DNA from: Dioscorea cayenensis subsp. rotundata
Taxonomy: Eukaryota; Streptophyta; Magnoliopsida; Dioscoreales; Dioscoreaceae
DNA: 64,000 nucleotides
Direction: 5' to 3'
NCBI RefSeq assembly: GCF_009730915.1
Contig: NC_052479.1
Span: forward strand, 2,046,001-2,110,000
Shown here in pieces: positions 1 to 11,526 of this stretch (position 1 is its first letter; every line of letters starts with the position of its first letter). The notes below the pieces were generated by a model. That model was not told the origin of the DNA, made no database searches, and saw nothing but the letters and a program-made list of their open reading frames with translations. A program made the translations under genes and the position numbers.

Positions 1-97
1 GCAGCTCTTACAAATATAATACTTTCATGAAAGCTCTTAATGTTGGATTTACATTTTAAAAGTGTGATATAAAGAACAACTTGTACTTATCTCACAG

Positions 98-2827
98 AGG
101 TACACTGGAGGTGATCTACATGGCGTCATTGCAAAAGTCATAGATATGCCTCATCATTGTATGTACTATAATCGTCTTCACTTTGTTTTTGTGCATTTAC
201 TTTTATAGTTATTACTCTACTTTTCATCAACATAAAACTTCTCACTCTCCACTATTAGGTTTCCTTGAAATTTATCAATGTGAATGATGATTATCCAAGA
301 TTTGTATTTTTTCCCCCTTTGGCATACAGAATTTTTGAATCTATAGAGGTCTAACCCAATCATTACCTTTAAAATTACTTGATGAGAGAGAACAAATTTG
401 TGAAGAAATAGTTGACATGCTTGCCCTTGAGGATTACTGATGCAATAGAAGATCTTTATCACCTAACACTCATCCTCCATGGAGTCTTATCTAAGCAATA
501 GAGGATAATAAATGAGCTCCACTTTGATCGAGGACACCTTGTGAGAGAAAATAGCATCATTTATCAGGTTAGGCCATCATCATGCTTGTCTAAGTTCAAG
601 CTTGGTTTGACTTTTAGACAGTTAAGTCCAGGCTGGCCTCAGTCCAAGCTTGTAGCCCTACTGCCAACTCTTGGCAATAAAAATGTTAATTCTATTTAAA
701 GTTTTGAAGTGGAGGTGTAAGGTTTGTCTTAGAGGAAAGTCCACTCCATCCGTCGATGATAAGGGTGGCTTCTCAAGTTTTTATACTAAATGTCTAGGAA
801 TAGAGGCAAAGTTACATGTTTTAGGATAAAATATTTGTCATACTTTAACTATAATTAGAAGTTAAAGAGATCCCAAAAATATGTTTTCATTCGACTTTTA
901 AAGCCAGTATTTAAGGTTTTACCTTTCACTAAGGCTTGGTTCTTTTTAATGATTTGTTGCCTATGAGTGTTTTGACCTCAATGGAGTAAAATATACGTTT
1001 TTACTTACATTTTTCTTTTTCTTTTGTTTTATTTATGTCCCTTTGCAACCAGATATTGAGGTTCATGAGGATATTCACAAACACTTTTGGGATCCACAGA
1101 ACTGGCCTAAGCATGTTCTTGTCCGATATACGTGGTTAGTATTATTTCGTGAGATTGTTTGGAATATCTTATTCATAGTTATGATAATTTGCCTTTTGGG
1201 GAGCTCTAAAAGAGTGTATTTGGCTGTGATTTTGCACAAATATCATATACATTGGACGCATGAGGTCATCCTTCCATTTTCTCAAATCAATTATTCCTGC
1301 TATAATACTTGTATATTAAGCTAATTATATAACAGGACTATGGGTCCATCAAGTTTCATGAAAATATTATCATACAAATCCCATTCATGGAATGTGAATA
1401 GTAGCTTTCAACATCATATTTTCCAGAAGGAATTCTTTAATGCGTACCTAATTTGCACACATTATGAAAAAATTGATATTGTAACAAAATATTTTATATG
1501 AAAGCCTTGCGTTTTCTTTCTTTCCAAACAAAAGCTTGCCAAAAGGTCTGTTAAGGACTAGTCTAAAAACCACACCTTAGACTAATAATACCTTCGGAGA
1601 CCTTTAAGATTTCCCCCTTCGTTGGACTCTCAATCCTTTCTTAAATGAGATTTGTTTTCTGGAATTCATATTCTTTTCTGTTCTAAGGTAAACAGAAATA
1701 GATCGTGTGCAAGTTTTTGTAGTTGGTATGCTAACTGGCTCTAAAACTAGGACCTTGACCTATAAACTTCTTTAATTAACTATTCATGGTCTTGTCCTTT
1801 TATTTGACTGTTAATTGATGTTTACTAAAAATATATTATGGCAGGGAGGAACATTCAGAAATTGATGTTGCAGGAGGGTTCTATGTGTTATTTGGATCAG
1901 GTAAATTCCATGTGTATATTTGCTTGAAAGAAACCTAAATTCTTTAAGTTCTGGTAAAAGGCAATCATTCCATTCTTGAACCCCTGTTTTCATCTAGTGC
2001 TGTTATGATGTTGAAATTGGGATACTTCAATATGGAGTTGTTCATGAATCAAGTTAATCATATTCTTGCATGTTGGTTTTCAAATATGAATTTTGTTGCT
2101 TTTAGAATATAGCTTGCAATCTACATAGGAAGCTAGATTTCTTTTATTCATATTTGACAAAGTTATTTTTATTTTTGTTTACTAACCTTAATCTAACCAT
2201 GGTGTTTCTGCCCTGAAATTGGGTTTGAGAGTGTTTCTTTGAGGTTCAGATTGTGAAAGAGCTAGCAACATTTTTGCTATCAATCCGCGTAGGAAATGAG
2301 AAACAGGCATCACCCATTTTTTTTTACTTTTTTGTCCTTAATTATAGTTTGGTGTAATCTAGAAGCATTTTCATTCTGTATGTAGTGAAATGGAAATATA
2401 CCATCTGAGATTTAATTTAAGAGGAACTGCACATCAGTAAATTGCACTGATGAATGATCCAGGAAATCAATATTACCACATGTTATACATTTGCTTATAG
2501 CAAAGAATAACAATCTAATTTCTAAATTACATTTGCAATCTGCTTGCATACAGGTATTGTCCTATCCTTCATTCTTGCAATTTTTGTGTTGCAATCATCC
2601 CAAGATAAGCTCGCTAGGTATGAAACTCCATGCTTTTCTTTTTCTGTGATTGTTTTTCAGCTTTTACCATGAGGAAGAAGAAATTTAGAATATTGTTATG
2701 CTTACATTTTACAAACGAGCGCTTTCTTTAAAATTGTAATGCAACATTGTGGTTGCTCAGGTTTGTGAGGGAGACTGTTGCGGAGAGTAGTATGCCTGGG
2801 GGAGGAGGAATTGCGAAGGTCGAGTGA
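98..2827 (+). CDS. 3' part of gene for a conserved small single-pass membrane protein (function unknown)
   Basis: Five exons join in one open frame: 98-158, 1053-1134, 1845-1900, 2554-2617 and 2761-2827 (TGA). Every junction is AG/GT and codon phase is kept throughout (330 nt, 109 residues visible). The 5' end lies outside the window. The visible part has a hydrophilic segment rich in His and acidic residues (VIDMPHHYIEVHEDIHKHFW), then WEEHSEIDVAGGFYVLFGSG leading into a hydrophobic stretch (about residues 61-78, GFYVLFGSGIVLSFILAIFV), then a charged tail ending GGGGIAKVE. This suggests one membrane span with a short hydrophilic C-terminus. I do not recognise the family. The regular exon structure and undamaged frame indicate a real conserved gene rather than a pseudogene. 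Its last exon lies about 1.5 kb from the end of the convergent transporter gene. Confidence 0.7.
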
Positions 2828-4362
2828 TGAATGATCTCCTTCTTATATTCCGGCAAGACATATGATTGGCCGGCCTTGAATAATGTCCAGTGAGGAATGA
2901 GTCAAAGACAGAAGGGCCTCTTTCGAAGAGAACATTGATTGCTTATTTTGAGATCATGTCTATTAAAGAATACGAGTTGGATATCCGAATGTAAAATGGA
3001 AACTAGAGATCAACTGTTGCTAGTTTTTTTTTTCTTTTTTTTTTTTTAGTTGGAAAGCCAAATTTCTGACCTGTCAAGACTAGTCTCAGTAGTAGCTAAA
3101 AGAAAAGTGAATACATTGTTGAAACTCTATTGAAAAGATGTAGTTAGGGTTTTCTGTTTCAGTCTGATATTGCATTTGTGTGTTTGTGACTCTAAGATTT
3201 TGAGCTCTTACTACTTGTTGGGCCTTGAGGTTTAGGGACAAAACTGGCAAGTGAATAATATATTTAACATTCCATCTCTCCAAATATATATTTTATTTTA
3301 GAAAACAGCCTTAATTATCATTTTTGTTCTCTTCCAAACCCAAAAATGTGTATCTAATTTAAAATTAATAAATTAAATATATTTTATTATTAAAATGGAG
3401 AAAATTAATTCCAAAATTACTTTGAAAAACTTGGAGCAATACTAAATTATTTTTAAATTATGTGAAGGTTTTTGATAGTTTTATAAATTTCATATTAAAA
3501 ATAATGACCTTATTTGGAACTAGTTGTAGAAGAAATTTACTGGATTTATCAGCTAAAGAAAGTGTGCATTTTCAGATAAAAACAAAACAAATTGAGAGAT
3601 TCTTCCGTGAGAATAAAGTTGGAAACCATGAATTTTTAGAAAAATAGATAGAGATTCAGATTATTACATGGGAATGAGTGGTAGGTTTTTAAACGTTTTC
3701 AAAAATTGACATCTATGACAAGAATTTGTCATATAATGGATCTGATCCCTGAATACAAACGAAGTTTATATAATTTTCCATTCTATTTTGACACTTTTTC
3801 TGAATGAGTAATTTAATAAAAAAATAAATATATTATTGATAATTATTATATTTTAATATTTTTTTGTTACATGTGTCAAAAGCTCATTAAACACTACACG
3901 AACTACACCTAAATCGACCTCGAATACAAAAATCCTGTATAAAGCTACTATTGATGACTATAATAACAGCCAAACTATCATCTTAACAGAAAACATTATG
4001 CAAGTTATAAGAACAAAAAAAATATAAAAATAAAACATAAAATAACACAAAAAGGGCCAGTGTACATAAGCATCAAAAAGCAGACTACATTTTTTTTTTT
4101 TTTTAATCCTGGATGGCATAAGAAACTGCTATAAATTGATGATGATACAGTTCCTATGATGAATAATAATTTTTGGCTAACTAATTTCTTACAAATCTCA
4201 GCAAAAGAATAATAACTAAGCAAAAAATAAGATATCTTCCTGCTCTACTTTGAAAACTTGACAAGCATCTCTCATGCTAGTTGATGCCTCCAATTCATAG
4301 TATAGTCCTCACTAAATATGAACCATAATATGATTGTACAAAATCAAAGGTTGACATATGAC
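2828..4362. other. Intergenic region between two convergent genes
   Basis: AT-rich sequence holding the 3' untranslated region of the gene on the left (2828 to about 3050, with a poly-T run near 3027-3048) and that of the transporter on the right. I see no further coding potential; the short open frames here have no family features. Confidence 0.6.
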
Positions 4363-5022
4363 TTAAGCTTGTAGATCTTTATTTGATCTCCATACTGGGA
4401 TTTTCGGGCCAAGACAATCAGTTAAATCAGCTCCATTGTCAACAGCAAGCAGATGATCAGATTCATTTTCCCTCACCTATATATGTATATATATATAATG
4501 AAAGAATAAGTAAGACGTAAATAATGATACACCAAGCTTGAGTTGAAGAAATGTCGGTAATATCAGCTTCATATAGTAACCCATCAAAAGGTCTCAATAT
4601 AAAACAACAGAAAAATTGTAGCTAATAACTGCATATACATGAATACAGAAATGACAGGCTAAACATATGATGGATGCTCTTTCCATTAAAACAATTTATC
4701 CCTTAATTTATTTTCTCCAACACTCGAGAACATAACTATGAAGATTAAATTGTTGTAGGAAACTTCCTAATGCAAACAGAAATTGGTGACAATTGCGAAG
4801 AAGTTTCAATCTAATTCATGCGGAAAGCCTATGGAAAAACAACATTAAGAAAGCAAGGACACTCTCATTGTGAATTTCAACACTTAATATAGACTCCAAC
4901 AATCATGCTTCAGTTTGTTTTTAGGCAACCTTTACACTGATTTATTTGACATAGACATAATTGTTACTGATTGGCAGAATCAAGTGTCAGAAGTGATTCA
5001 AAAACAAGATGCATGGCACATG

Positions 5023-5053
<31 letters not shown>

Positions 5054-7540
5054 GGAGCCTCCTTCTCAATATATAGCAAACTGTGACAGAATGATGCTCA
5101 TTCATAATAATGTCTAAAAACAAATACTTTAAAATAAGGAAACTCATTTCCAAAGAGTTTCATTGAAGCAACCAAAAGAAAATACATAAATAACTCTATA
5201 ATTTCAAGCTACTCTTGGCATTCAAGTACTCCCTTATATTTTCAAGGCTATATTGTGAGCATGACAAACTAATATTTGAATAAACAGTTCTTGTGACATG
5301 CCTAAATTTAGGTCGCAGCTTTATTGGAGAAAAAAAAAACAGAGACCCCAGGGTACAGTAGAAGTCAAAAATTTGAGAAAAAATAAATCCTAGTCTTGTT
5401 TCTGATACCTGAATTGATGATTCAATTGCCTTTTGTTGACTCTCCATTGAGCAGAAGTAGGAATATAAGATCATCCCGAATAATGCAATCAAAATTCCCA
5501 GTATATTTCTCCAGTTAAACGGATCACTAAGTAAAACATATCCAAATGCCAAGACAAGACAAGTTTTTAGATGTCCTAAGACTTGATAGGTGATGGGTGA
5601 TGTTTTTCCAATTACAAGAAACGTACTGAAGTTGACAGACACAGATATAAGACATGATAACAAAATGAATACCTGCAAAAAAGATTCATGGCCATAATGC
5701 ACCAAAAAATAAAATGTAATAAAAAACAATCTAGTTTTGTTATTTACCAGAACTTGAGGGGTGTACTTGAAGCTAAAAACATTGAGGTTTGTCAGGAGCC
5801 CATCAAGAAATGGGCCTGTAATGAATAATGTCAATGCTTGGTACGGCGAAGACTGATACAAAAGTTGAGTTGAAGAGATCTTAAATCTCTTTTGAATTGT
5901 GTTAGTCATCTGAGAGATGGTTAAGATCTCAACGGCAATCAATAAGATGAGTGTGAAAATAAAATATCAATAGTTGAATCAGCTCCAGAAATCATTTTCA
6001 AATCAATGGAATCAGAATCATCAAAAAGGGACAAAATTCTGAAACTTATGAAAAACAAACAAATAGTTGTAGATATTATTGCAAAACAAGCTAGGCCTAA
6101 GTTCTTTAATTGTCATGTAGCAAGAGGTGCTCCTACATGTTCTAGTTTGACTTCCTCACCAAAAGGGAACAAGTAGGTAGCCCGCTTCAAAATAACAAAC
6201 CATTTAGCAAGTTCTCGATGAAATAAATAAATAAATAAATATAAAGAAGAAGAAAGAAAGAGAAGCATGTGGAGTTATTAAAACTCACTCACAATGAAAC
6301 TCTACGGAAGAAAGAATAAGATTTGACATTCAAATATAGTTGCAATAAAGCCAGTGCAAAAACCTATACAGCCATACTCGGTGACAATATCAAATCAGGA
6401 GGTAAAAACTAACACTCACTAACCTCAATGACCTGGGCAGCACTTTGACTCCTCTATAGCAGGGGGTATACACCTTGACATCTACAAATAGGAAAACACA
6501 GCTTTTCATCACGGGCTGATTAAATACCATTTCGCTACTACAGAAAAAAAATAAAAAAATAAAAACACTGGCTTTGCTCAACCAAAAAGCGGCAATCAAG
6601 CAATTTATGTGAAATGAAGAACTCCAATAAAAATTCCATGAAAGATACAATTTGAGCAATGCAGGTTGTCATCACTGCAAGCAAAGATAAGACAGACCCT
6701 AGGACATTCAGTTGCAGATCAGTTACAGTAGCAACACCAACACCAAAAAGAAGGATGCTGAGTGCTAACTGGATAGTCCTACTGCAACACCAAGAGAAAT
6801 AAAATCAACAGTTAGATAAAAAATAATAATTAACTTCAATCTCCATGATTCTTTAACAAAGCAGTAATAATAATATGTGAAAAACAAAGGGGCAGTGCAT
6901 TAGTAATAATTACAATGAATATTAATGTGCACTTTTTATAATATGCAGCCCCAACTCTTACAATAAGAAATACTTATCCAAACAGATAAAAAAATAATCT
7001 TGGAGAGGATAAGATGTTAGAAATTTGTAAGGTTGCAAATCCTAAATTCCATTTAGCAAGAACGCTAACAGTAATAAAGAAAACAAGCAAAAAAGGAAGA
7101 ACATACCATAATTTATACAGGTTGACCCAGAACGGGCTACATTTTATTTATGTTATTGATACAAATTTTACTATGAAGACCAAATCGAGGGTACAAAATT
7201 GTAGCTCACAATTTCTCTATATGTCAAACCTTACTCTAAGGATACCTCACAATATTATTTCCCTCTCACTTGATACACATTTCCAAAGGGTAATCACCCC
7301 TTTTATAGGCAAAAATGGCTCACCAACGATAGCTTAGGCATTTGGCATTGTTGTCAATTCCAGTTTTTTGTTTTCAATTTCAAGTTTTAGAAACAAAACT
7401 AATAAAAACATGTTTGACACTTTTTTTGTTTTAAAAAATTTTAACAACAATCCTCGTGTTTCAAAAAAAAAATGGGAAACAACATTTTTATGTTTTCAAC
7501 TTTTTTGCAAAACCCCTCCTCCCACCATGAAACCCCTCCA

Positions 7541-7575
<35 letters not shown>

Positions 7576-10500
7576 TTTGGTTTTTTATTTTTATTTTTTA
7601 AAAAAAATCTCTCTTTTTTTACAAATTAATACCAAGTCTTTAAAAATAATATTTTTAAGAAAAATATTTATAAAAATTTATTATTTGGCATGTTAATATT
7701 TTATAAATTAGTTTATACAGTATAAAAAATTATATTTTTAGAAAATATTTGTGAAAATTATTGTTTGACCCCTAATTTTTAAAAGATATAACATAATAAA
7801 TATATATTTCAAAAAACTATAGTTTGAGCTATTGACTTTTTACTTGATTTCCAAAAAAAAAATTATGATTACGTCTCTATAGCCCCTTCTTCCCTTTATT
7901 TTTTTTTAAAATCGGATGGGTCCAATCTGAATATATTTAATAATACAACCAACTAATATAAAAAATATAAAATATATGAATTTGCACAAAATAATAATAA
8001 ACATCATAATAAATTTTTGTACTAACCCAACGTGTTTTTCATTTCAGCTTTTTAAAATACACAACAGTTAGTGTATCCAAACATACTTTTGTTTTTAAAA
8101 AATTGATAACAAAACAAAAACAAAGCAAAAACAAAACAAAAGCGAAATAAAAACAATAAAACAAAAAAACAAAAACGATGCCCTATTGCATGCAACTTTA
8201 GTTGGATTTCAACAAAAACAAAATGGAGACACTATCGCTGCATGCAACTTTAGTTGGATTTCAACAAAAACAAAATGGAGACACTATCGCTGCAACGGAG
8301 ACATAGTGTTTGATTTGTCTCCACGCGAGAAATTGTTACATGTGGAATTCAAAATAAGATAAGATGATGGTTAATCACATGGGCTACTATCATGTATAAA
8401 AGTAAATAATCACATGGATGGCTATTTTTAGCCTTCATTCTTGACTTAGCAACCACCTTATTTGACTTGCTAGACCAAGGTTGGTGAGAAATTTTTGCCT
8501 ATGAAAGGGATTTTTACCCTTTGGAAATATGTATCAAGTGAGAATGCAATAATATTTGAGAAATCCTTGGAATATTGTGCCTGGCACAGTTTTGTACTCT
8601 CAATTTGTTGTTCATAGTAAAATCTGCAATGATAGCAAAAATAGAACATAGCCTATTCTAGGTAAACTTGTATAAACTATGGTGCGTTCTTTGACCTTCC
8701 TCTATTATTGTTACCTTTGTTGCTCTTCCGATCAAAGCTTCTACCTCTATCAACATTTAATGCAATACTTGATGTATAGCGCCCCCACACACACACACAA
8801 CAAAAAAAAAAGTCTTTCTTGAGAATTTCTTCAGCAAGAATTGCATCTCTGATTTCTACAAATTTCAACTTAGCATCACCTAAAAAATTAGAAATAGTTG
8901 CTTTCATTGATTCCCAACTATTAGACAAAGATGCTAACAACACAAGGGCACGCAATTCATCATCAAACTGAATCTCTGGCAATATCGACTGATTGCCTAT
9001 AGTATTGAAACAGTTTAAATATTCAACAACAGCCACACCTTCAACCATCTTCAAGTTGAAGCATTTCTTGACAAGGTGTATTTTGTTGTTAACAAAAGGC
9101 TTCTCTTACATATCAAATAAGGCCTTCATCATGCCTTCTTTCTTCATAGTTCATGGTTTTGTTCCCAACAGTAGACATAATTTCTTAGCTATAGAGATAG
9201 TCTTTTATTTGCATCGTCTAGAAGGCCAAATCCATGCCATCGAACTTTGCAAATCCCAAAGCAGGTCTCTCTTCACTGAATATTATTCTTCTCTACGGCC
9301 AGGCTTTGATACCAATTATTAGGAATTTGTAGAGTCGCGAATTCTTAATTCTACTTAACAAGAACAATAATAATAAAGAAAACAACCAAAAAAGAAAAAA
9401 ACATAAGATTTTATACATATTCAATCAAAATGGGCTACATCATGTTTTTGCTATCGTTGTAGGTTTCACTGTGAACAACAAATTGAGAGTACAAAATTGT
9501 GCCTCACAATTTCTCTCTGTGTCACACCTTACTCTTAAGGATTTCTCACAATATTATTTCATGCTCACTTGATACACATTTCCAAAGGGTAAGCATCGCT
9601 TTTATAGGCAAACATGCTCACCAACCATAGCTTAGCAATTTAAATAAGATGGCTGCTAAATTAAGAATGAAGGCTAAAAATAACCACCCACGTAATTAAT
9701 TACCCTTATGCATAATAGCAGCCCATGTGATTAGCTACCAACCTTGATTTAAGCTTCCTATATTAACCTAAGAGCCTATGTTGAATGCTTATTACTAAAA
9801 AAGACATAAGGTTAATCTACATCAAATAAAGATTTCAGTCTTTTGGAGGGTATCCTGAACAACAAAAAATGCGATACGGAGAAGTGAGGAAATAGTTGAA
9901 AGTGAGGTAATCGGTCCACCAAGAAAAACCAAGAAAAACAAAGTGTGGAAAGTATGGCAGCCCAAAAAAATCAGGTAGAGGCATGGAAGTTAGATCAAAA
10001 GAAGAAAATATAGCTTTAGGGAGTGGATGTTATAGGCTTCCAGAGGAAAACATGGAAAAACAAAAAGGAACAAAATAAAGGTAAATGTTCTTAATGAGAC
10101 CAGACATGTGATCAAAAAATAAGATTAGTAAAGGTAAAGATAACCATAGAAACAATAAACACTTTTTCTGCTCACCATTGATCTTTGTTTTTGTTTTTTA
10201 CCTTTTTTTTTTTAAATTTCATTTTTCAACAAAAGGAGAGGTGGTGAATAAACAATTAAAAAACATCTTAACTGATCTTATGCAATCCATTTATGGCTAT
10301 GACAGTACTGATTAAGAGATGATATTACACGTATTCCAACTTAAGTAAAAAGGCAACAAATAAAAAACAAACTCTTTAACCATAGTTTCCAGTTAAATTA
10401 ATTTGACCGGAAAAGAATGAGTAAAATAAAGATACTTTATCTTTTATTAGATTTGCAATGAGAATACACAAAACACTGACCTGAATTTCTTCCTGAAGAA

Positions 10501-11526
10501 TAAAGTTTCCAGTAGAACAGTGCAAGGAATGATGGCAAGCTTTGTCATCTGGAAATAAAAGGATGTATAAGAGAAGTAAACGTAACTAAAATCACCTATC
10601 CACTAAAAGAAATCGCAATCTATCCTAATAAACACACTGATGATCGACAATGCAACATTACATTAGATATGCTAATTTTAGGCATTTTATCCACACGTGA
10701 AGCTATGAGAATAGAAGCATACTCAAAGCACAAATTACTCTGCCAGTAGATTGAGTTGCTCACAAAATCAGAGACTTGCACTAGAATAATGGGCATGCAT
10801 GAAAGGTCATTTGATTTTTAATCCATGCTGTGCTTTGAACTCAATTCACAGTATGGCATAAATTATCTCTCATTTAAATTCTAACAGGACTCATTTCCAA
10901 TAACTATACAGCATGATAATTTTTAGAGAAAAAAAAAAAATCGGCAAGGAATGGCACCTGATAAAAACCAACAGAGTTGAAACCTAAACTCAAATTCAGC
11001 AACCCAATTGAGATCCCATTGAGTATCCCAAACCCCATCACCGCCCTCGGATCAAAAGGCTTGTGCTCAAACAATTTCATCCATAGTGCCACATGCAGTG
11101 AGCAAAACGTAACAAGCAGATGCCAGCTCGTCAAGGTTGTTGCTGCAAAACCATCCATCAAGCCTTAAACACTAAAAAACACCTCAAAACCTAACAAATC
11201 ACTAGCACTTCCTCCTAAAAACTCAAGAGGAACCCAATAAAAATCATACATTGAAATAGGTGGCACTCTCAATCCAATTCTCTCAAATTAAGCATAAAAC
11301 ATAAACCATCATCAAATTAAAACCAGATAAAACGAAATCAATCCGAATCACGCATTTCAATCCATGAAAATCACATGGAATCGCAAAAGAGCTGAGAATC
11401 CTCACCGAACGTGAACCCCAGGGTGGAAATGAGCGCTTTGTTGCAAATGACGATGGAGACAGAGGAGACAACGGAAAGGCTCAGTGCGCCGACAGTCCCA
11501 AGCTGGAAGCGAACCCCATCACCCAT
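4363..11526 (-). CDS. Nucleotide-sugar transporter, UDP-xylose transporter (UXT)-like, triose-phosphate-translocator/NST superfamily
   Basis: Seven exons on the minus strand: 11526-11406, 11142-10958, 10548-10481, 6781-6649, 5909-5748, 5672-5409 and 4476-4363 (TAA). All have GT..AG junctions and correct phase, giving 348 aa, the usual length of the UXT family. The start MGDGVRFQLGTVGALSLSVV is the first Met and aligns with plant UXT N-termini. Family hallmarks are SIVICNKALISTLGF in the first span, TTLTSWHLL, LNLSLGFNSVGFYQMTKLAI, TNTIQKRFKISSTQLLYQS and the conserved GKTSP (245-249) and GHLKT (256-260) motifs. About ten membrane spans are expected. Known family members exchange UDP-xylose (or a related nucleotide sugar) for UMP at the Golgi or ER membrane, feeding xylan and glycan synthesis; substrate here is inferred from similarity only. 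The hydrophilic C-terminal tail (VRENESDHLL...) faces the cytosol in relatives. Intron 3 (10480-6782) is greatly enlarged by retrotransposon debris. Confidence 0.9.
7015..7345 (-). mobile_element. Truncated copia-type LTR (copy C) in transporter intron 3
   Basis: On the plus strand this begins TGTTAGAAATTTGTAAGG. It is colinear with 9322 to about 9650 (shared stretches include ATACACATTTCCAAAGGGTAA and TTTTATAGGCAAA). It breaks off near 7338 where unrelated AT-rich sequence starts. It is probably the 3' LTR of a minus-strand element whose 5' LTR is at 9322. Confidence 0.6.
7346..8180. repeat. AT-rich segment with inverted terminal-like sequences
   Basis: The left end (GGCATTGTTGTCAATTCC, then runs of GTTTT) and the right end (AAAACAAAAACGATGCCC) are imperfect inverted complements rich in GTTTT/AAAAC, as in a non-autonomous DNA element inserted into the LTR fragment. 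It contains a (CT)n microsatellite at about 7542-7572. No coding potential is visible. The element class is not determined. Confidence 0.35.
8189..8292. repeat. 52-bp perfect tandem duplication
   Basis: The unit beginning CATGCAACTTTAGTTGGA and ending ACACTATCGCTG occurs twice head to tail (8189-8240 and 8241-8292) with no differences, so the duplication is recent. Confidence 0.9.
8341..8690 (+). mobile_element. Truncated copia-type LTR (copy B), inverted relative to its neighbours
   Basis: Begins TGTGGAATTC and is the reverse complement of the sequence type at 7015-7345 and 9322-9776 (for example GTTGGTGAGAAATTTTTGCC and CCCTTTGGAAATATGTATCA read here on plus). It runs directly into the gag remnant near 8690. 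Its orientation is opposite to LTR copies A and C. Confidence 0.6.
8677..9316 (-). pseudogene. Decayed copia gag (UBN2-type) with tRNA-Met primer-binding site
   Basis: A minus-strand open stretch (9054-8677) reads KMVEGVAVVEYLNCF, then LLASLSNSWESMKATISN and a lysine- and arginine-rich end, characteristic of the gag segment of plant Ty1/copia polyproteins. Upstream the frame is broken. At 9316-9302 the minus strand reads ATTGGTATCAAAGCC, a near match to the initiator tRNA-Met primer-binding site of copia elements, placed immediately after the LTR at 9322 as expected. No protease, integrase or reverse transcriptase remains. Confidence 0.75.
9322..9776 (-). mobile_element. 5' LTR (copy A) of a degenerate copia-type retrotransposon
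   Basis: Homologous to the fragments at 7015-7345 and 8341-8690. It lies directly upstream (on minus) of the primer-binding site at 9316-9302. Its outer boundary near 9776 is approximate. I estimate from eye alignment that it is roughly 80-85% identical to copy C, implying an old insertion. Confidence 0.6.

Noticed and set aside
7368..7696. Open frames with runs of Leu-Ser
   Set aside because: Translation of the (CT)n microsatellite.
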